Part shown: positions 5,821-9,956 of the stretch, one piece after another
How the letters are laid out: each line of letters starts with the position of its first letter
Numbering within the stretch: the first letter of the stretch is position 1
Origin: Fibrobacter sp. UBA1313
GTDB taxonomy: Bacteria; Fibrobacterota; Fibrobacteria; Fibrobacterales; Fibrobacteraceae
Length of the DNA: 9,956 bases
NCBI GenBank assembly: GCA_002307115.1
Contig: DBTP01000165.1
Location: 387 to 10,342, forward strand
Direction: 5' to 3'
Notes under the pieces: generated by a model
Databases searched by the model: none
What the model was told of the DNA's origin: nothing
The model's input: the letters and a program-made list of their open reading frames with translations, nothing else
Translations under genes and position numbers: made by a program

Positions 5821-8253
5821 ATGATTGACAAGCATCCCCTCTATTTTACGATTCACGGCCACTTTTATCAACCACCCCGCGAAAATCCTTGGACTGGGTC
5901 CATTGAAAATCAAAGGAGTGCGGCGCCTTTCCATGATTGGAACGATCGCATCGCCCGCGAATGTTACAGCCCCAATGCTGCAAGCCGTTTGCTTACCACT
6001 TCAGGCCGCATTCAGGACATTGTCAATAACTACGAATACATGAGTTTCAATATCGGCCCTACTTTGATGGGTTGGATTCGTACGCAAACGCCCGAAACAT
6101 ACGCCCGCATCCAAGAAGCAGATCGCAAAAGCGTGGAGCGCCTGGGTCACGGCAACGCCATCGCCCAAGTCTACAATCACATCATTATGCCGCTCGCGTC
6201 CCCGGAAGATCGCATCACGCAAATCCGCTGGGGCATTCAGGATTTTGAAACGCATTTTGGCCGCAAACCCGAAGCCATGTGGCTCGCCGAAACAGCCATC
6301 AATATGGATGTCGTGGTGGATCTCATCAAAGAGGGGATTCTATTCACCGTACTTTCACCGACCCAGGCCGAAAGCTTCCGCGAAATCGGCGGCAAAGATT
6401 GGAAAGGGTGTGAAAACACCAACATCGATACGACGCGCCCGTACCGCATTTTCCCCCGCGATGAACAGGGGAACAAACTCTGCGACGGCTACCTAGATGT
6501 ATTCTTTTACAACCCGTGGCTTTCCAGTGCCGTGGGCTTTGAACATTTACTCCGCGACGCCAATGTTTTTGGGCACCGCATCTCAGACGCCTGGGATCCG
6601 AACCGCAAAGAGCCCCAACTGGTAAGCATCGGCACCGATGGCGAATCCTATGGGCATCATGAACCGTTTGGCGATATGTGCGCGGCGTGGCTTTACAACC
6701 GCTACGCGCCGGAACACAAAATGATTCCCGTGAACTTTGGCTGGTTCCGCGAGCAGTTCCCCGCTAAATATGAGGTCCAACTCAAAAACGTACACGCGGA
6801 AGGCTCGGCTTGGAGCTGTGCTCACGGGGTGGGACGCTGGTACCGCGATTGCGGCTGCTCCACGGGTGGTGGCCCTGATTGGAATCAGAAATGGCGCGGC
6901 CCTCTGCGCGATGCCATGGACAAACTTAAAAGTATCGCCGATGAAGTTCTCCTCCGTGAATTCCCAAAAATTTCAAATGTGGGCCCTTGGGAAGCACGCA
7001 ATCAATACATTCAGGTACTCGTAAAGCCCGAGGATACGGATCGCAAAAATACGTTTCTCCAAAGTATTTTAATCAATCCTTCGGAAGAAAAAGACCGTGC
7101 GACCGCTATTCGCCTTTTGGAAATACAGAAATTCTGCCTTTTCACTTTCACCAGTTGTGGCTGGTTCTTCAACGATATTGAAGGCTTGGAACCCGTGCAG
7201 AATATGCGCTACGCAGAACGCGCCATAGAGCTCCTGAAACCCTTTTTGCCGCCCTCTTTGCCATTCAAAGATCAAGTGCTCAGTATCCTCGCACGCGCTC
7301 GTTCCAATGAACACAAACTGAACGGCGCCGAAATCTTTGTACAGCAAGCGATCCCCGAAGTCCCGGTGGCACTCAAACTCATGGCCGAGCAAGCGGTGAT
7401 TTACCACATGGGTTTGGAAAACATTTCGGAAAACAGCGACAAACGCATTATTGCAAAAAAGCTCGCTTCCCGCAAGCACCAGACACTAGTGCATGCTTCA
7501 TTTAATAATCGCGATCTCGCAGAAGCCACGGAAGCCACCATTCTGGTGATTACAGACAACATGGGTCGCCTGAATCTCATCGCTTTTGAAGGCCCGCAAG
7601 AAAGTGGTTCACTGCCTTTTGTGGCAAATCCCAACGAATCTTTTGCTGAATTGAAAAAACATTACCCCACCGCCTATGTGGTACGCCTCCGCGATTTGAT
7701 GAGTGATTCGCTCCAAAAGATCAATCAGCTTTTGACGCGTGAACACCTCGAAGAAGTCACCAGTGCTTTCAGTGGTTTTGCCGTGGACCACGGGCTTTCC
7801 ATCGATTGTCTCGCGGATCAAGACCACACGCTCACGGATACCATGCGCAAATGCTTGAGTTTGGAAATCAACGCTAAAATTCACAATCTGGCGCTTGAAT
7901 ACCTCAAAGGTCATGACGATGCTATTTTAGAAGAAGCGGATCAATTGGTGCAAGAAGCCAATGAGCTCCGCACCAAATTTTCCTTTGGTGGTACGGGGCG
8001 CATGTTCCACAAAAAACTTTCTAAGCTCATTGAAATGGCCTCCCGCAAATATGATGAAACCGCGGTAAAACACATTACGGGCCTCATTACCATGGCCGAT
8101 TGGTTGCACCTCTACATCGATAAAACGTCGCTCGAAAACCAGGCCTTTGAAAGCTATCAGAGTTTCGTCAAAGACCCGGCAGGCCCAAGGCAGGCGCAAA
8201 TACCCATGTTTGACTGGCTCAACTTTGAGCGCCCGGTGAAAAAGGAAACATGA
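5821..8253 (+). CDS. GH57-type glycoside hydrolase with DUF3536 C-terminal region (810 aa)
   Basis: A member of the large GH57-like family, whose characterised relatives are retaining alpha-glucan enzymes (amylase, 4-alpha-glucanotransferase, branching enzyme). Near the N-terminus, H12-G-H14-F-Y-Q-P-P is the GH57 first motif. MWLAETA supplies the predicted nucleophile E157, and GTDGE-SYGHH supplies the predicted acid/base D273. A distinctive cysteine-rich stretch, WSCAHGVGRWYRDCGC (331-346), follows and is typical of the DUF3536 group. Residues from about 400 to 790 are the mostly helical DUF3536 region, of unknown role. There is no signal peptide, so it acts in the cytoplasm, perhaps on glycogen beside the GH13 enzyme. 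The start is fixed by the conserved N-terminus. The end overlaps hpt by ATGA, implying one transcript. The family call is secure; the substrate is inferred. Confidence 0.92.
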   Translation: MIDKHPLYFTIHGHFYQPPRENPWTGSIENQRSAAPFHDWNDRIARECYSPNAASRLLTTSGRIQDIVNNYEYMSFNIGPTLMGWIRTQTPETYARIQEADRKSVERLGHGNAIAQVYNHIIMPLASPEDRITQIRWGIQDFETHFGRKPEAMWLAETAINMDVVVDLIKEGILFTVLSPTQAESFREIGGKDWKGCENTNIDTTRPYRIFPRDEQGNKLCDGYLDVFFYNPWLSSAVGFEHLLRDANVFGHRISDAWDPNRKEPQLVSIGTDGESYGHHEPFGDMCAAWLYNRYAPEHKMIPVNFGWFREQFPAKYEVQLKNVHAEGSAWSCAHGVGRWYRDCGCSTGGGPDWNQKWRGPLRDAMDKLKSIADEVLLREFPKISNVGPWEARNQYIQVLVKPEDTDRKNTFLQSILINPSEEKDRATAIRLLEIQKFCLFTFTSCGWFFNDIEGLEPVQNMRYAERAIELLKPFLPPSLPFKDQVLSILARARSNEHKLNGAEIFVQQAIPEVPVALKLMAEQAVIYHMGLENISENSDKRIIAKKLASRKHQTLVHASFNNRDLAEATEATILVITDNMGRLNLIAFEGPQESGSLPFVANPNESFAELKKHYPTAYVVRLRDLMSDSLQKINQLLTREHLEEVTSAFSGFAVDHGLSIDCLADQDHTLTDTMRKCLSLEINAKIHNLALEYLKGHDDAILEEADQLVQEANELRTKFSFGGTGRMFHKKLSKLIEMASRKYDETAVKHITGLITMADWLHLYIDKTSLENQAFESYQSFVKDPAGPRQAQIPMFDWLNFERPVKKET

Positions 8254-8774
8254 GTCTACAGCTCTCCGAAAGGCCTCTTCTGGAAGCGGAAGCGATTCAA
8301 AAACGCATCGCCGTACTCGCCACAGAAATCGGAAAAGAATACCCCTGCGATCTTCTCGTTGGGGTTCTCACCGGAGCCTTTATTTTTGTCGCCGATCTGG
8401 TGCGGCAAATGAACCCGGATATCAAACTCGCCTTTGTCAAAGCGGAAAGTTACGGCTGCAGCGACACGAGTTGTGGAGACGTGCGATTCGCTGGCATCGA
8501 AAAACTGAACGTTAAAGACAAACGCATCCTTGTCATTGATGATATTTTAGACACGGGACACACCCTCAACGCTCTCACAAAAGTAATGCAAGATCGTGGT
8601 GCGATCAGTGTCAAAAGTTGCGTATTGTTAGATAAACCCAGCCGCCGCGAAGCCCCTTTTGAAGCGGATTTCAAAGGGTTCATCATTGAGAACCTCTTTG
8701 CCGTGGGCTATGGTTTGGATTATGCGGAGAACTACAGAGCTCTGCCCGCAATTTATACGTTACAGGAAAAATAA
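8250..8774 (+). CDS. hpt: Hypoxanthine (guanine) phosphoribosyltransferase
   Basis: A purine-salvage enzyme that joins hypoxanthine, and often guanine, to PRPP to give IMP or GMP, with Mg2+, in the cytoplasm. At 174 residues it has normal bacterial length. Visible are the pyrophosphate loop GVLTGAF (38-44, with Thr where Lys or Arg is common), the flexible-loop SYG (67-69), the PRPP-binding motif VIDDILDTGHT (95-105) with the acidic pair D97-D98 and catalytic D101, the base-contact lysine K129, and the C-terminal GYGLDYAENYR (153-163). The ATG overlaps the GH57 stop by four bases, and AAGGAA in the end of that gene serves as ribosome site, so translation is probably coupled. No clear intrinsic terminator follows. 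Pairing with an alpha-glucan enzyme may only reflect operon packing. Confidence 0.95.
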   Translation: MSLQLSERPLLEAEAIQKRIAVLATEIGKEYPCDLLVGVLTGAFIFVADLVRQMNPDIKLAFVKAESYGCSDTSCGDVRFAGIEKLNVKDKRILVIDDILDTGHTLNALTKVMQDRGAISVKSCVLLDKPSRREAPFEADFKGFIIENLFAVGYGLDYAENYRALPAIYTLQEK

Positions 8775-8831
8775 TGTCATTTTAAATTATAAATCCCACA
8801 TACGAATATAAGTTGCTGTTTTTCAATTTGT

Positions 8832-8895
8832 TGTCATTTTATTTACTTGTAATATTTCAAATAAAATTGACATCTTCGACATTGATTAATTAAAT
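8832..8895 (+). promoter_or_regulatory. Predicted promoter with overlapping inverted repeat, upstream of the metalloprotease gene
   Basis: A consensus -35 TTGACA (8867-8872) stands 17 bases before TTAAAT (8890-8895). The -35 lies in the right arm of an inverted repeat: TGTCA-TTTTATTT (8832-8844) pairs with AAATAAAA-T-TGACA (8859-8872), 13 pairs with one bulged T and a 14-base loop. The ten bases TGTCATTTTA also occur just after hpt (8776-8785). The palindrome could be an operator, or an unusual transcription-end hairpin for the hpt operon. Confidence 0.5.
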
Positions 8896-8925
8896 TTTAG
8901 GTTCTATTTTATCAGGAAATTAGCA

Positions 8926-9956
8926 ATGAATATTTTAAAAACAGGTCTTGTTAGTTTTTGTGCTTTACTTCTTTGTAGTTGTGGAGAAGATCCACAAACA
9001 AGTAGTGGCGTCGCATCTACCACACAAGATCAATTTTTCAGTTATAGTGAATATTTGACCTATATTAGCGAAATGCCACAAGAAGATGGCGATACCACTA
9101 AGAATTTTCTTTACTTAGGGGATCAGCCCTTATATGGACAAGAAGCGGTTGATAATTATTATTATGCGCTTAAAAAAGCATGGAATGCACAACAAGAAGG
9201 CGCTGCCTTGACTAACAAATCAACACAGGCACTTGCAATTTATACAGATAACGATGAGGACTTAACCATCCCCAGAGATCAATGGGAAAATATCAATTAT
9301 TGCATTGATTATTATCGCTACCAATTGACCTATGATGAATTTAAAGCATTACTTCCTAAAGTTGAAAACGCTTTTGAAAACGCTTTTGCCCAATGGGAAG
9401 CGGCATCAAATCATGCACTGTCATTCACCTATAGGCCAGATTTGAACGGAACCACTCAAGCAATAGAAGCAGGCAAAACCAAATGTAGCAGAAATGGAAC
9501 AAATCCCAATAATATTTACCTGATGATTCACCTTGGGAAAGACACAAATACCTATTCGCACGGTAGTGCAACTAGGCATATAATTAAAGCATATAACTTA
9601 GTTCCTTCGTTACCACAGTACATTGTATCTCTTGCACTTCATGAATCCGGTCATGTTCTAGGCTTTGCCCATGAATTTGCGATTCCCAATGGGACAACGA
9701 AAAGTTTGTGGTGCCGCGATAGCCAACCTGTATCCGGTTATATAAAAAAACCCGATCAAATGACTACCATTCGCGTTTTATCTCCATACGATCCAAAATC
9801 TATTATGAATTATTCCGACTGTTCTAACATATCAACCCCCATAACAACACTTTCTGCTAATGATATTTTGGGTGTACAAAAAGTTTATAACAATGCATCT
9901 TCATCAACCTGGAAATTATCGGCTAGAAACTTTGAGACTGGCTATAATTATGGGGC
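8926..9956 (+). CDS. Lipoprotein zinc metalloprotease of the metzincin type, 3' end beyond the window
   Basis: The N-terminus is a lipoprotein signal peptide with lipobox L16-C17-S18-C19, so the protein should be anchored by lipid at C19, in the periplasm or on the surface. The catalytic zinc motif HExxHxxGxxH is complete: H239, E240, H243, G246 and H249. About 45 residues later SIMNY (292-296) provides the metzincin Met-turn at M294. LSANDILGVQKVY further on resembles the end of matrixin-like (M10) catalytic domains. Residues 20-200 have no family I can name and may be a propeptide or targeting region. AGGA stands eight bases before the ATG. The frame is open for 343 codons to the window edge, so C-terminal modules may be missing. 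The base composition is AT-rich, unlike the preceding genes. The peptidase class is well supported; the substrate is unknown. Confidence 0.88.
   Translation, partial: MNILKTGLVSFCALLLCSCGEDPQTSSGVASTTQDQFFSYSEYLTYISEMPQEDGDTTKNFLYLGDQPLYGQEAVDNYYYALKKAWNAQQEGAALTNKSTQALAIYTDNDEDLTIPRDQWENINYCIDYYRYQLTYDEFKALLPKVENAFENAFAQWEAASNHALSFTYRPDLNGTTQAIEAGKTKCSRNGTNPNNIYLMIHLGKDTNTYSHGSATRHIIKAYNLVPSLPQYIVSLALHESGHVLGFAHEFAIPNGTTKSLWCRDSQPVSGYIKKPDQMTTIRVLSPYDPKSIMNYSDCSNISTPITTLSANDILGVQKVYNNASSSTWKLSARNFETGYNYG

Overview
The window looks like a chromosomal piece of a Fibrobacter-like bacterium (phylum Fibrobacterota). The pointers are long serine-rich tracts on a secreted protein, a cytoplasmic alpha-glucan enzyme set (GH13 plus a large GH57/DUF3536 protein), a fumarase of the type used in the succinate pathway, and several genes that lack a Shine-Dalgarno site but carry a TATATT-type box hard against the start codon. 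The assignment comes from gene character only, so genus is moderate confidence.

Left part (1-1921), AT-rich. Two minus-strand genes for envelope proteins overlap by ATGA: a small lipoprotein (958-1284) and a cysteine-rich secreted protein with a serine-rich tail that runs off the left edge (961 to <1). Just upstream of the lipoprotein lies a start-less fragment (1266-1394) whose translation resembles the lipoprotein's own C-terminus, evidence of a decayed tandem paralogue. About 500 bases without a gene follow, holding only small repeats and weak hairpins.

Middle part (1887-8774), higher GC, all plus strand: a TetR-family repressor, a cytoplasmic GH13 alpha-amylase-type enzyme, class II fumarase (fumC), a GH57/DUF3536 protein and a hypoxanthine phosphoribosyltransferase (hpt) overlapping the GH57 gene by ATGA. 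The tetR promoter contains a perfect 20-bp palindrome with core ATACC-N4-GGTAT. The same core recurs over the -10 region of the GH13 gene, so this TetR protein probably represses itself and the amylase. Between tetR and the amylase sit a 163-bp imperfect palindromic (MITE-like) element, an intrinsic terminator and a leader hairpin made from a second copy of part of that element.

Right part (8775-end), AT-rich again: a probable promoter overlapping a long AT-rich inverted repeat, then a lipoprotein metalloprotease of the metzincin type (HExxHxxGxxH plus SIMNY Met-turn) cut by the window edge.

Taken together, the centre encodes intracellular alpha-glucan (glycogen or maltodextrin) handling, one step of the C4-dicarboxylate branch and purine salvage. 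The flanks are fast-evolving surface or secreted proteins. I see no CRISPR array, tRNA, rRNA, intact insertion sequence or defence system.
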